Counted from the stretch's first letter, positions 27,441 to 40,830 are shown. The stretch is DNA of 64,000 bases from Phoebastria nigripes (GCA_035582835.1 JAYKAV010000467.1:290149-354148), one strand, 5' to 3'. Program-made: numbers and translations. Notes: a model not told the origin generated them from the sequence alone.

Positions 27441-27485
27441 GGGGGGGGGGGGGGGGGGNNGGGGGGGGGGGGGGGGGAGGGGGGG
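27441..27485. repeat. Poly-G tract interrupted by NN
   Basis: G occupies almost every position from 27441 to 27485, with NN at 27459-27460 and a single A at 27478. The true length is uncertain, since NN probably marks unresolved homopolymer length. The plus strand could fold as a G-quadruplex. Confidence 0.97.
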
Positions 27486-30400
27486 CAGAAATAAAAAAGA
27501 TCAGGAGCTACAGTAGACTATGATAATACAAAGAATGTACCTCCTTGTCCATCAGACACTGCCAAGACTGCAAAACTCTCAGCAAAATGCTATTTCATGC
27601 TAAGAAATGTAAGCACTTAAGAATCTATTGATCTATCATTAAAAAATGATCCCCCTTACCCATCTTAACTGTGCTCTGTTTACACGGCATTTAAGACATT
27701 CATAAAATGCTCCTCTACTTGGCACACCATTCATCTTACGCAAGTGACAAGCAGTCTAATCAATTGCATTGGTTCCAGTGTAGACATGATTTACCCAATA
27801 ACTGATAGCTGGCATGTAATTAGGATTGTGTTGGAATTTTCTAGAGAGATCAAAATTAAAGAGTTAGTTTTCTAATATAATATTTATGTATCTAATATAA
27901 ATTAATGAGAGCTAATAGGCATTAATCACCTCCTGTCTGCAGGTCTTACAAACACTAATGAAATAAGTTGTTAATTCTAGGATAAAGATAGATGACATAA
28001 TGAACATTTTGATACAAAAGACTAAAATAAGACAAGATAGTCTCTGGACCTCGGAGGGGACTTTCCACATGAGAGATGCAGCATAACAAAGACTGAAACC
28101 AAGGGACAATTTACACACTTCTGCCCAAGATAAATGAAGCACATGCCAGATGGTTTGAGAACCTATCTGAAGTGATGAAAGACTTTCCACCAAAAAAGCT
28201 ATGAATAGCACTGGGAGAACAAAGAGAGGGCAGAACAGCACCACCTTGCATTTCACTTTTCCTTCACATAAAATCTGGACAGTATCAGCATTCCAGATAC
28301 ATGCTCTATTTCCCTATTTGCCTTTAGACATCCACCTGAAGATGCTGTTTCCACCCCTCCAAAGGAGTAATTTTTTTGTGATTTGGATTGATTTAAATAT
28401 TAATGATACTTAAGCCATCTATCAGACATGGATTGTACACTGCCTTACTTGCCTGATCCTTGGCTGTGCTAGGAACAGAATAAGAATGGATTTTAGTCAG
28501 TTCAGCTCAGACAGAAGAAAGCCAAGGTAGTAAGACATGTCAAGGTAACAAAAGCCTCCAAGCAGTTGAAACTCCTGTACAATTTATGTAATTATTTATT
28601 TTGCCAAAGGAATTAAGAGTTTTGGGATGCATCTGGACATGATTGCTCTAAGCCAACATTGTTATATCTGTTTGCACCAAGTTTTTTCCTTGGACACCTG
28701 ACCAGGGTCATCCATCATTTACAAAACAGGCCACCAAAAATATTTCCAAGTCTAATAATGCTAAGAGACCACTTACTTGGCTGGGTAAGGCAGCTTCTAC
28801 CCAAGACAAACAAACTACCAGGGTTGCATGCAATCATGATACATTGCATGCTACTAACTTCCAGGCCTTCCTGCTTCTGTGTACAGCTCCCAGATATGGG
28901 TTCTGATCAGTTACAATAAACAATTTGGTAACTCCCAGATTCCCAGTACAGCAGCCAACATTCCTGCTTAGGTATTTCTGCTGGATCTTCCCAGATGCAT
29001 CATTTGGAGAGCAGAGCTGTGTGTTGGGCAGAGAAAACATTCACATTCCCAGCTTAAGCTCCTAACTTTCACTTCCTTCCATGGATGTTATTAAGAGCCA
29101 AGATTTAAGATACAACTATCCATGTGTTTCTTGGTGAATGAAGGCCATAGAATGAACTGGAATCAGAGCCAAAGGGTTATGGTTGCTCTGTCAGCACTAA
29201 TTATAAAGTACCTAGAACACGTGATTGCTATTTGCAGCAACCTGCCATGCAAGAAAAACATTTTCTTGAGCTGCATGTGAATGTAATGTAGCAGTGCGAG
29301 TAGGGCATTGCAAGTTATTAAGTTCTTTGCTCAGAGGCTAAAAGGGAGCCTGGAAGATATTTTTATTCTCAGATGAATCTAAAATGGGGATTCTCTTTCT
29401 GAAACAAACTCTTCTTCCCAAAGGTCAAGCAAGGTAAGCTGAGAGACCTAATTACATGTGTTAAGTGCTGTGTAAACCATGAAAAAACCCTTCCACAGCT
29501 CTATACCTACAGAATTTTCATTTTTCTTGGAAGTAAGTGATGACTTCAAGGTAGAGTAGGTATAGATAAAGTTCCATGATGAACAGAAAAACAGCTGAAA
29601 CTACTCTCTTGTACAGTACACTGTCTATGATGTGCCACATAGTCTAGCACAACAGCAATCGCATCCCTTTCCATAGTTCTGGGAGGATTGCACAGCATGG
29701 CAGTCCGGGAGCAGGGTGCTGGACACCTGCTCAGCAGGTCCCATCAAGGCTAGGGTTCAGAAACATGGAAATTTTAACTAAATTATTTCCTCAGCTTTTT
29801 CATTGGAACCAATTTGAGATGTGAATGTGCACAGGCAGATTTATTTATTTTTTACCCCAAAGCTGTGTTTGACAAGTGATTTGCAAAAAGTTAGAGTCAA
29901 CATATCAGTACCTCAGTAAAGCAAACACATCATCAGGTGCATATTCTGCTCCTACAATGATGTAAGTAGTTTGACTGGAAGAATCATACATAACAGGTGT
30001 GAGGGCCAGTTACATTAATATTGGTGTCTTTAGCAGCAGCACTTTGTTCTTCCGCATAAAAGCTGTACAGTAGCTGGCAAAAATCCAGCACATTTATAAC
30101 CAAGTTCCCATACACAAAGTTGAGTTTAGCTTACCAGAAAGTGACAGTCCCATGGATTCTGAATTTCTGTAGTAACAGCTTCTTTTTCTTAAATGAAATA
30201 CGCAGATGAATAACACAGAAACATTTTATATTTGTTATGGTGCTTATTTACTATTTCCTTTTAATGTTCAATAGAAGAGCTATTTGTCTTCCAACTATTT
30301 TCTTACATAGAATGGGATTAAAACAGGCATTTTAGCATTTGGGTTGAACTGCCACTTTCAGTATCCTGGAAGTAGTGTAAAGACATTTAGGTCATACAAG

Positions 30401-33400
30401 ATCACAGTATTGCTCCCAAGCTAGCAGCTTATTGACGTAAACTGGAACACTTCAGGCATTTGAGTAATTGTTTCAGGCTGCCTGCAGAATTGAGACTTTG
30501 TTTGTAAAGTTCTCAGTATTTGCACCTGAGAAGAAAAATCTTAAGAGGTAAAGCCTTGTCTAGTTTGAGTTTTCCAGCCCCAGCAGCAGCATTTTGGTGT
30601 AGATGCATACAACTTGCACCACTGCAATTCACTCTGCTTTTTCTCTACAGCAGTTCTGCACCAGAAGCTGTTTTCTGCTGTCTACCAGCTATGAAATAAA
30701 TGGGTGCTCTATTTATAGGTAAACTTCCTGTGACCCATGGAAAGACATTCTTTCATTTCCTCTTATGTTTTTGCCTGTTCAAAATCCCAGGAAAGCTATT
30801 TCACTTTTCAGCTGTTAATGTCTTTTTTTAGCCCATTATATAGATACGCATTAGCTGGAGATTTTTTTAAAGTGCTCACTGACATACCTGTGTAAGATTG
30901 TACCAGTTAGTTCAGAACACCTGCTACCCTGAAAATATCCCATACATTTTTCAATAACTTGATAATTCCTCTTCATTTTTGTGAGCATATCACTTTGACA
31001 TATGAAACAGCATAATACGTTTAGCTTGTGAAGACATACTGAAAACTGAAAAGGAATAAAAGCAAGAAGAAAGTAATATTTCTAAGGAAACTCTGTTCTG
31101 GGTTTTCAGATTTTTTTTTTTAATTAATCGTGCCATTCTGTTTTCCCAGGTGATACGACCAACTTGCCTGGCTTAAATTTTGTCTCCATCTATCATTATC
31201 CCTCTACTCCTAGTTTTTTTGTTTTCCCTCAGTGAGAGGCAGCAGACTTTCAATTTGAGACATCTCAAGCATATATTTTCCTCCGTGTATAAATTGGTAA
31301 TATAAAGGCCCTGGCCAAATGTTCTCAGCATCCTAGCAATAATTACAACATGCAACACAAGCTTTATGACAGTCAAAGTTACCAAAGAACAAAGGACTAT
31401 GTTTTTGCTTTGCCCAGACTGTGTTGGTTGCGTTCATTTGCACACAGCTGTCTATATCTGAGCTACTTTTGCAGTGAACAGGGAGAGCTGGATGATCCAC
31501 ACCCAAAGGTTGCCCAATCTACTTCAAATGCCTCTTCCTAAAAAAGAGATGAGCCACAAGTCAGAAGTGTCAATATTTCTCATTTCACTAAAAAGTAAAC
31601 TAAAAGAAACTAGTTCAGAAATAATGCTTAAAGTTAGGAGAGATTGGTCCTAGCCTGCTGACTGTCAGAAATTTGCATATTAGTATGCATTTTCCAAAAC
31701 CACCAAAGCATTTTGGTAGCTGATCTGAAATGCTTTGAAGGCTGATTTTAGGGAACACTAAGCATTCCCATTTGCTATCAGTGAGGTCAGATTATGAATC
31801 CGCTCAAAGTTTGGCTGAGACATTGACAGAAAAGCTTTTGAGACTTTTTTTTTTTGCAAACTCCTCCAGAACCACCAAAATCTTGAATTTCCAACTTGCC
31901 TTTGGAATCCCAAGAAACTAGTAATAGTGTATGCCTTATGTTCATAACAAATACAAACCCAGGATTCAATCTCTTGAATTGTTTTGCTAAGAGTTTGCTT
32001 TTTGAGCACTTAAGTCAAGACAAACCTTTTATGGGGCAAACTCATCTGGAGTTTGGGACATTAGAGGGACAATGTGTTAGCACAGATATGTATATATAAG
32101 CCCCAGAACATTAAAACAGTTGCAAAATACCCAGCAGATTTGGGAATAACCTGGAATTCTGAAGAAAAAAAAAAAAAAATAGTGAGCCTCTTCTGCTGAA
32201 ATTACCCGTAACACCTAGCAGATGTAAACAGCTGTAACCAGTCTTCTAGGAGGAAAAGCAAAAATTCACCATCCTTCTTACCTAAATATCATGTGAATTC
32301 TAGAAAAGCAGTATCCACCGAAGTCAGTAACAACAGTCAGTACCATCAAGTACCATTGGAGAGAACCTAGGACTGAAAATTGCCATCAATTCCTTAACAC
32401 CCAGATACTTCTATTAAAAAGTGCTATCACATTTCCAAATTCAGAAAAACGTTCTCTACTTTTACTGATTTCCCAGTCATACAAAATACTAAAATTTTGG
32501 AAAAGGGGCTGTAAGGTCATTTTTTTTTTTCTTTTGTTTTGCTTTTGCTATGCTGTTTACTTCAAAAGATATTAAAATGCCTGTAAAACTTTTCCTCTTT
32601 ATCCTCTACAATAGTTTACTTGACAGATAATGCCAATAAATATTTATCGGAAGCTTATTGTACTCAAAATAAGTTTGCATACTGTGAAGGTCAGACAAGC
32701 CTAAAAATAGGAGGATTTGCATAAGCCAAATAGCACATGGTTCATTCCACTAACATAAGCAGACAACCTTCCCTCCCTCCCATCCCCCCAAATATCCAGA
32801 CTCTTCAGATCTTCAGGTACTAACATGGGCCCATATCAGTGCTGGCATATGACCTACTCTTAAGATATTGTTACTGACCTCTGCCTCCATGCAGAATGCC
32901 ACCTCTGCTAAATTGTGGTCTACAGAGGTTTGGGCTCTGGTGGCAGTTTCAAATGCTCCCATTGCAGTACCTCCTCTTTTTTCCGACTGCCTTTGCTTTT
33001 CACAGAACACCCCATATATTGAATCTTTCAGATACTTTTCTTTTATTTCCCCTATGCAAGGCTATTACACTGTTTCAGTGAGCACGGTCCTTGCCCTTAC
33101 TTGTCTCCCCATGTCTTTCTTGCTATAAAAGGTAGTTAAACTGCATCCTACTGAGTTTATTAAGCTCAAATTTAATGCCCAAATTTAATTTGATGATTGT
33201 TCTACCTGTTACAGGTTTTATTGACATATTCACCTGATATTTCTCTCCTGCCTCACCTAAAATTCTTTTTTTTTTAGGGCTCCAAAAACTGAAGAGCTGG
33301 TCAGGGAGTCCTTGGGTATCAGAATAAGGATCTTTTCTTTTTTTGTTACACACATGAGTTTTGTTGCACTACTTCATTCTGTGGAACTGTTGATACCAGA

Positions 33401-36400
33401 ACTTGACAGACGTTTTGTTTCCTTGGAAATAAAATGAAACACTGATATGTCTCATAGGAGAGGAACTCCAATATGTTTGTTTGGAGTACATTGAAACGCT
33501 ACTCTGATACTACTTTGCAAAAAAATGCTTTTTTGGCTCTAGCTCAGTTCAACCTTTTCCAGACCCAAGAGCTCAGGACACCTCCCTGGTTTTCTACAGA
33601 ATTATTTTAGAGCTTTTCTCAGAAAACTTTAAATTTTGGTAAATGTTTTATGGAAAAGATACTCTCATTAACCTAGTGTTAAGTATTTTGGATGTCTTTT
33701 CCCACAAGTAGACTTTGTTGGTGTGTTTCCTGCACTTTGCCTTGGTTTTGTGTGCTCTGTCTGTGTGAGATTACATGGGGTTTTCCTTAACTTGAAAAAT
33801 CTTATCTTTTGTTGATGGGAGTGACCTCACTATTTTTAGAGCATAATGTAAGACCCATCTTTTCACATGAGCCTTTCCTCAGTAACAAAGACTGACATCA
33901 TGTCCCAGGGATACTTTTAAGAAAATAATCAGACCCTTAGGAACTAGATATCAAAGATTAAATCAAGACAGGGAAATTGAGGCCTTTTACAAGATACATC
34001 TGCACAAGCAACTCTTGTTTATAACCATAGTAACTTTGATTTGCCTAGCCAAGGAACTGATAGCAATGAAGCTACAGCAGCTAAGGTTTCAGCAATCACC
34101 AGGCTCCCAGACAGGATTATAGAGCTGCTGGGACTTCTCCAGACTACACACATCAAGGCCATGTCTAAATGACTGCAACTGTACCCCTTGATTACAGTGC
34201 AGCCGAAAGACCGTTCTCACCCACAGGGGCTCATGAAGGCCAGCACCCAGAGGCGTGCACAGCCGGCACTGCTGCACTTCTCATCCATCCAGAGGTTGCT
34301 GAAAACATATCACACTTCTACTCAGAGGCCTCCAAGAACGTAAGGCTCTGGTCCTAACTTTCAAGACCAATCATTTTTCACCAGAGTGATTCAGCTGCAT
34401 AGAACAGAAGCGTGAACCATCTTTACGGAAGCCATAAGACCCCCTCAGGCATTTCAGTCACTGCAAGAGTAATGCTTATTTTTAGCTCTAATCCCTGCCA
34501 ACATCATCATGAAAGTAACATTCTCTTACAATCCCAACTAAGGAGACCATGTATGCACCTTGAAATCCAGCGTGACTTTGGCTTTTTAATAGTGAAGCAT
34601 GCAGAAGGCACTCAGATACTACAGTCAGTGTCAGGAGTACAAGAACGCTGAAGTTAGATAAATACAGTAGTTAGTTATGTGCTCTCTCGTGTAGGAGAGC
34701 AAACATCTGATTGATGCGAGTTAACATTTAAGAGTCTTCAGGCAGAAATATGTTGGTAGGAGGATTTATTCACAGAGAAGGGGAGATTGCAATTGTTTTG
34801 CTACACGAAGTGGAGTTTCCTTACTGTGGAGAGGGCTAAAAAGCAAAGGGAAACACTCCCGTACAACTGATTTGGAGGAAGCAGACACCTCTTCATCATG
34901 GGCACTCTCTGGGAAACTTGACTGACCTCAATTATCAGGATAAGAATTAAATCTGGGGCAGAGAGAGAAATCCAGAGGGGGAAATATTCTACTGGCTGGG
35001 CACAATAGGCATTTGTGAAGTGCCATATACATTTATTATGACAACAAAGCCTTATTGACACCCTTTCCTGATTAAGAGAACGGCCATTTTCACCATACCT
35101 CTGTTTCCCACGTGAGGCAAGTGACTGACCTCCTTAACTTCAAATATTCAAAAATACACATAGCAAAAGCCTTTTCTCAGTAAGCAAAGGAGCTTACAAG
35201 CTATCATTTCTGAACAACAGTTAGTGTGCAATGGATTCTCCCACTTATGAGCTACAAATACATTGCATACCATCAAGAGCTTTTAGTAATTTTGTCATCT
35301 AGTTCTTTCAAAAATGTTTTTAGATTTCTGCAATATGTTCAGCTGTGAAAGTGGCATGTATCCAACGTTAACAATAGACTCTAAGCTATGAATCACCAGA
35401 GGAAGAAAAAAAAAGTCACAAGAATAATGTTTAGTCATATTTGTTGGGATATACCAGAACAAGCAAATGCAACCCTATCCCTCAGTGTTCTAGAGACTAA
35501 ATCTCTCAATGCAAAACTCCTGAATTCAGTGAGAATTTTGCCAAAGGAAACCCTGCTTTAAAATTCAAAGTACCTGGAGACTGCAGCATTTTTGCAAACA
35601 AACAAAAATATATTCCTGAAATCCTACTGCAGCACTTGGTGAAAAGTTTTTTCCTCAGTCCTGAGAGCCTTATGATTTGGGTGGTGGGGGGCAGGGAAGG
35701 AGGGGCTATGGTCTAGCATGTTGCTCGTGATACTAAGGACTCTGGGTCAGCTCCAATACAAGTCTTTAAAGTCTGCAAGTTAAGTGTCATACTGCTTGAA
35801 TAGTAGATGTCGGAACCCTTATAAAAAGCTTTTCATGAACAAAGTGCTCCTTACTGGGCTGCCTAGGGATAGCCAGCAGGAAAATCTGACTACCCAAATC
35901 TCATGTCAGCTCACTTCAGGGAGTCTGTAAGGTAGTGCCTCTGCCAAGTCAGGATCTGCAGCCCAGAACCTTCCTCCTCCTCAAAGCACTGAACGAGATC
36001 CATTCTTGCCACTGAAGAGACCTCAGTACCTGTATGCTCTTTTACAGTGTATCCAAAGAGCATTCACAAGTAAGCAGGATAGCCAGGTTCAACTACTTTT
36101 CCTTGCTTAAGGGGTTTCAAACTTACATGTCTATAAGGAAACACCCCAACTATTATTGGCTATTCTGCATTGGAATTCTCTCCGCTTCATCCTGTTTAAG
36201 CTGTTCTGCTGCACAGAAAAAAGATTCAAGATTTCTTTGACCAGAAAGAGAAAATAAGTGGCAGCCTGATTCGATGGCCAGGTAATCATCACACTTACCA
36301 GAGGGGAAGAGTCCTTACTCCTAGGAATGTTTTAGGCATTTTATCTTCTGACCTTTGAACAAGCTACGGGAACATGCAGAGCAGCCCATATCCTGGTACT

Positions 36401-36880
36401 TAGGGCAGCATGACGGATGTGGGTTTGAACTCCCTCCAGCAGAGGATAGAACTGAACATGGAAGCATTGCAACGGCCTCAAAATTTCACCCAATGTTTGC
36501 AATTTCCCACCTCCTTCAAATTCCACAGCCAGAACACCATGCTGTTAATATCACTCCATAAGCAAACATTTCCAGCTAGTTAGATCTCTCATGTTTATTT
36601 CTGCAACAGGTCTCACCTCTTTAGTAATATCACAACCTCANTAGTTGTAAGAAACTATCACAGTAAGTTGTGGAAAAGGATCGCAGAAGCTGAGCACAAA
36701 GCACCAATGTGTCACTGCACAAACTACCAAGAATTATAGATCCCCTTAAATTAATTTTCTTATTTTTAAATAAACATAGTCTAACTACAGTTTTAATAGT
36801 TGTGTTGAGAGCTCCTCTTCCCCTACAGAACATGTACCACCCCACACTCTAATCTTAGTACTTTCTCCTCTGTTTCTCAG

Positions 36881-36998
36881 TGTTCATGGAACAGCTGCTG
36901 TTGGAGTGGACAGCCTTGAGAAGGCAGCAGGAGTGAAAGCACCAACATCACCGATAGCCCTAACTGAAGTCCTAAACCTGTATTCAACAGTGTATAAG
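36881..36998 (+). other. Candidate internal exon, low confidence
   Basis: A pyrimidine-rich acceptor (CTTTCTCCTCTGTTTCTCAG, ending at 36880) precedes 118 bp that are open in one frame for 39 codons (starting GTT at 36882). A donor AAG|GTGAAT follows at 36998/36999. The translated segment begins VHGTAAVGVDSLEKAAG and ends NLYSTVYK. I recognise no protein family. Another splice-bounded 29-bp segment lies 500 bp downstream (37497-37525) and its phase would fit. Random 64-kb sequence produces such pairs, so this is a hypothesis, not a gene call. Confidence 0.15.
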
Positions 36999-37496
36999 GT
37001 GAATATTCCTCTTTGACACTTCAGGGTGGATATTTGCGAGAACAGGCAGGGCCTAAGTCTGCAAACTCTATCATTTCTTATCCAAAATCCAGAGAAGTCA
37101 AACCTACCGGCCTCATTTGTCCATCTCCAGGCTCTAACAAGTATTTAAGCACGTTTTTAAATGACTAAAAATCACTTCAGAGAAACAAAACTACCAGTAA
37201 ATTTCATGACTAGTTTCAAGATCTAGTTCATGACTAGAGCTTGAAAAAGAAGTACAGAACATTCAAAAGGTTCCATTTAAAAATAGGATTCTTGGAGTAA
37301 ACAAACCTAAATAGAGCTAACAAAGGCAAAGAGGATGAAGTAACTGTGGCAAATTTAAGTTGGAGGAAGCTTTTTTCATTTATTGAAAATCAAGGAAAAA
37401 AAAAAATACTATTTTACCTTAAAGCAAAACAAGTTTGGTAGCAAATGACTTGATGTAGGTTCTCAGCCCTACTTCCCCTCTTCCCTTCCTTTACAG

Positions 37497-37525
37497 GCAT
37501 ACAATCCTGGCAAGTTTACTGCAAG
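37497..37525 (+). other. Candidate 29-bp microexon, low confidence
   Basis: It is preceded by a very strong pyrimidine tract (CTTCCCCTCTTCCCTTCC, then TTTACAG ending at 37496) and followed by AAG|GTAAAG at 37525/37526. In the frame that continues from 36881-36998 it reads AYNPGKFTA plus a split codon. The acceptor is good, but 29 bp of open frame carries no coding information by itself. Confidence 0.12.
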
Positions 37526-39009
37526 GTAAAGAGGCAATGTTTCACTGTGAAACAGCAGCACCTTTTTACTTTGAAACAAACTGACAAAAGCAATTACAGC
37601 ACAGATGGGAAATTCTCCTGCTGTTAGTATGCATAGCTGCAAGTGTTTGGTTTTAATAACCAAACAGCAAGATGTCTACAAGATAAATTGTCTAATCAAC
37701 TTCCTGACTTCTAACTGTTGAGTGCTTCATCCCATATATAACAGTGTTCCAAAGTTTCTCGATCAAGTGATAAAGTAGCACCAGCCCTTACTTATTTAAA
37801 TGCTGATAATATATTTCACAGATAACCAGCTGTTAACTTCTTGCACCCACTATCTTGTGGTTAGGTTTATCTGCTCATATACAGAAAGTCCTGTTGTTCT
37901 AATTCACACTGGATTTGCGTCTGCCAGTTCCTCTTCATACAAATGAGCCTTTCCTGGGAACAGCAAGGCATTTATGTCAGTGAGTGATTGAAGTATGAAC
38001 TTCTCTACACCTAGAAATACTGCTGTGAATAACTGCAAGAGCTAGTCTGAGCAAGCAAATTCCATTACATAGAGTACTTCAGAAGTTGAATTTCAAACCA
38101 GCTTCATTGAAAATTGTTTTTTCCCCCCTCATTCTTTTTTAAGGTTAAACCTTGGACTCGGAGTCCTGTTCCAGAGCATTAGCAGAGACTGCCTGCTGTG
38201 CAAATACTGAAGAGCCCATTCCCACCAAATCTGGATGGCAGCCCAAATTCCTAAGAAACCCTGACAGGCAGCCAGCCCAATGAGGGAACACAAAACTGTG
38301 TGCTTCACTACCTGGCATGTTGAAACTCCAGTGGATCTCATCCAGGAGATTGAGCAGATACAACTAACAGAGCTGCAAACATAAGTGCTGGAACTGCTGA
38401 CTGCAGGGTCAATAATACACTGGGGATGTTCCAGATCCATTGGCTCCTGGCAGTCTGGATCCCTCATAACCTGCTTGATTGACTCAGGGATGGATACCCT
38501 GGCAGAAACCCGGAAAGGATTCCTGCAGACTCCAGAGAAACAACATCTCTGCTGACATTTCCAATTTCACAGACTCAGCAAGTATGGATAGGATCAAATT
38601 TTTTTCTGACCAGCTTTAAATTATTACTACAATACTGTGACATCAAATCTTTTGCATCACTTCTGCTGCTTAGCACTATTGATCTTGTGTCTGTTGCAGG
38701 AAACAGAACTGGCAGTACCCAAAGAAATAAACTGGACTAGCTCACATCATATATTTTTATTTTGTTGAGTCACAGTCCATATTCCAGAAAAGACCCAGCT
38801 CAAAGTTATTTTAAAGGCCAGTAAGTCAGTGTATTGGGTTTGCGTGGCAAGGTTTTTGTATCGGCGGGGGCTACAGGGGTGGCTTCTGTGAGAAGCTGCT
38901 AGAAGCTTCCGCTATGTCCAACAGAGCCAATGCCAGCCAGCTCCAAGACAGACCCGCCGCTGGCCAAGGCTGAGCCCATCAGCAATGGTGGTAGCACCTC
39001 TGGGATAAC

Positions 39010-39019
39010 ATATTTAAGA
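39010..39019 (+). promoter_or_regulatory. LTR TATA-like box
   Basis: An ATATTTAAGA motif about 180 bp into the LTR, in the position expected for the U3 core promoter. Whether it still drives transcription is unknown. Confidence 0.45.
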
Positions 39020-39518
39020 AGGGAGGGGAAAAACTGCTGTGCAACAGCAGCCAGGAGAGAGGAGTGAGAATATGTGAGAGAAAAAACTCTGCAGACCCAA
39101 GGTCAGGGGAGAAGGAGGGGGAGGAGGTGCTCCAGCTGCCAGAGCAGAGATTCCCCTGCAGCCCATGGTGAAGACCATGGTGAGGCAGGCTGTCCTCCTG
39201 CAGCCCATGGAGGTTAACAGTGGAGCAGATATCCACCTGCAGCCCATGGGAAGGACCCACAATGGAGAAGTTTGTGGAGGACTGTTTCCCATGGGAAGGA
39301 CCCCATGCTAGAGCAGGGGAAGAGTGTGAGGAGGAAGAGAGGCAGAGACAACGTGTGATGAACTGACCACAAGCCCCATTCCCCATACCCCTGCACCGCT
39401 TGGGGGAAGGAGGTAGAGAAATTGGGAGTGAAGTTGAGCCCGGGAAGAAGGGAGGGGTGCAGGAAGGTGTTTTAAGATTTGGGTTTATTTCTTATTGCCC
39501 TACTCTGATTTAATTGGT

Positions 39519-39524
39519 AATAAA
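39519..39524 (+). promoter_or_regulatory. LTR polyadenylation signal AATAAA
   Basis: An intact AATAAA near the 3' side of the LTR, in T-rich surroundings. It is placed as the R-region polyadenylation signal of a retroviral LTR and could end readthrough transcripts on the plus strand. Confidence 0.5.
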
Positions 39525-39590
39525 TTGAACTAATTTCTCCAAGTTGAGGCTGTTTTGCCCGTGGTGGTAATTGGTGAGCACCCAGTATCT

Positions 39591-40830
39591 ACTTCCCCCA
39601 AAAGAGGAAGACAATATACAGCATAATTTCTGCGAAAGACAGGAAAGGAAAAAACACACTTTTTTACAAGGACAAGCAAAAACTCTTAAGGGCAAAACCA
39701 CACAATAAGTAACAAAAAACTTATCCATGCTTCTTGGTTTCAGCACCTCTGTTACACTTTAAAGTGTACAGTGTAAAGTGTACAGTGTAAAGAACACACC
39801 TCTCACCTGCAGATATCCCCCACTGCAGTCACTCAGATGCACTGCTGGGAGCTGGACTGGGGACAGGCACACGAGCCCTCCTCCACCACCCCCAGCCACA
39901 TGCTCCCTTTTGCTGGCATAGCAGTTCCCTCTGTGCCTGAGCTGACAAACTACAGAAAGGACCAGTCAGTCACCTGTCAGATTAATTTACTATCTGCTTA
40001 ACTGTGGCAGTCTCTGGAGCCATGCACCCTACTACATTCATTAACATTAAATAGCTAGCAGGTGGGAAAGTTCAGGAGATGTGTGTGTGACCCAAACTAT
40101 ATTAAAAATAGGCTGCCCTGGATTGCCCACAGGTGTGGGGAGGGAAAAGCTAAGTCAGAAAGGCGAGGTTCTTCCTCAGAGGTAATCCTAAATGAGTGCT
40201 AAATGAAGGGTTGTGAGTACTTCTGCTATTGAAAATGGTGCTGCCCTTGGGATAAGACACAAAGAAAATATACTGATGGTTAAGTGGTATTTAAAAAGCC
40301 TGAGAGACTTTCTGAGAGGAACATATTCAGCCAGCATCCTAGTCAATCTCTATTTTGGGAATATACATCATGTGTACAGAAACATACACAGCTTCATCTG
40401 GAAGAGGCTGGTATTTTTTCCTCCTTTCCCGTTCCAGCAGAGGTAATGGCCATGTGGTTGATGTGCTACACCTCACTGCTTGTTGCTGTTAGCGACGAGT
40501 AAGACAGCCGTGACTAAAGACTTTAAAGCACCCACTTTCTCTACCACCTTCCTCCACTTAGTCGTTTCCTCTCCTCTCCTGCTGATTTTTACCCAGCCTC
40601 AGTCTCCCTTTACTGGCATGTTATTTACCTCTTTTTCAGCCAGTTGGGTCCTGCCATTCACAATTTGACCTTATGTTATCTGTGCAGTGATCCATCTATG
40701 GCCTGTCACATTTCATACCTTCATTTTTTTCTGCCTTTCATTGCGTATGCACATTGTAAGCAGATACTTTTTCCTCTGCTTGTGCTCTGACCAAAAAAGT
40801 AAAAAATAGAAAAAAAGCCAACCCACTCTT
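39591..40830. other. Interval between LTR and CR1, no gene recognised
   Basis: It contains two perfect copies of a 14-bp unit, AAAGTGTACAGTGT (39761-39774 and 39775-39788), followed by AAAG and preceded by ACACTTT, which makes the left end palindromic. Otherwise no exon, RNA or TE was recognised. Confidence 0.6.
39761..39792. repeat. 14-bp tandem repeat, about 2.3 copies
   Basis: Unit AAAGTGTACAGTGT at 39761-39774 and 39775-39788, then AAAG. The unit contains the palindrome TGTACA. Confidence 0.9.

Larger units (their letters stand above)
24527..38829. other. Long interval of mostly single-copy DNA with simple repeats
   Basis: This 14-kb stretch has no confident gene. It contains the AAAAAG array (26176-26245), an adjacent inverted repeat (26295-26335), the G tract (27441-27485), an A run at 32165-32179 and a single N at 36641. 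Candidate splice-bounded open segments lie at 36881-36998 and 37497-37525 (listed separately at low confidence). The segment about 27600-27870 has dense TAAT/ATTA and ATCAATTGCATTGG-like words, the texture of a noncoding regulatory element. That is only a suspicion. Confidence 0.55.
38830..39590 (+). mobile_element. Avian ERV solo LTR (ERVL-like), 3' part rearranged
   Basis: The sequence begins TGTATTGGGTTTGCGTGGCA, the start of an endogenous-retrovirus LTR common in bird genomes. It is the most GC-rich block in the window. Promoter and polyadenylation marks remain: a TATA-like CATATTTAAGAAG near 39009-39021 and AATAAA at 39519-39524. Three copies of CTGCAGCCCATGG (39156, 39198, 39237) form an internal short repeat. 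No gag, pol or env sequence lies on either side, so it is a solo LTR. From memory, the normal 3' end carries extra sequence before a GGCACCTGGCATCC-type segment. Here GGTGGTAATTGGTGAGCA runs straight into CCCAGTATC, which suggests an internal deletion and loss of the terminal CA. No target duplication of the 5' flank (GTCAG) is visible. The ERVL class is tentative. Confidence 0.85.

Noticed and set aside
38979..39386. 135-codon minus-strand open frame with apparent internal repeats
   Set aside because: It lies entirely within the ERV LTR on the opposite strand. The repeats are the LTR's 13-bp CTGCAGCCCATGG units read backwards.
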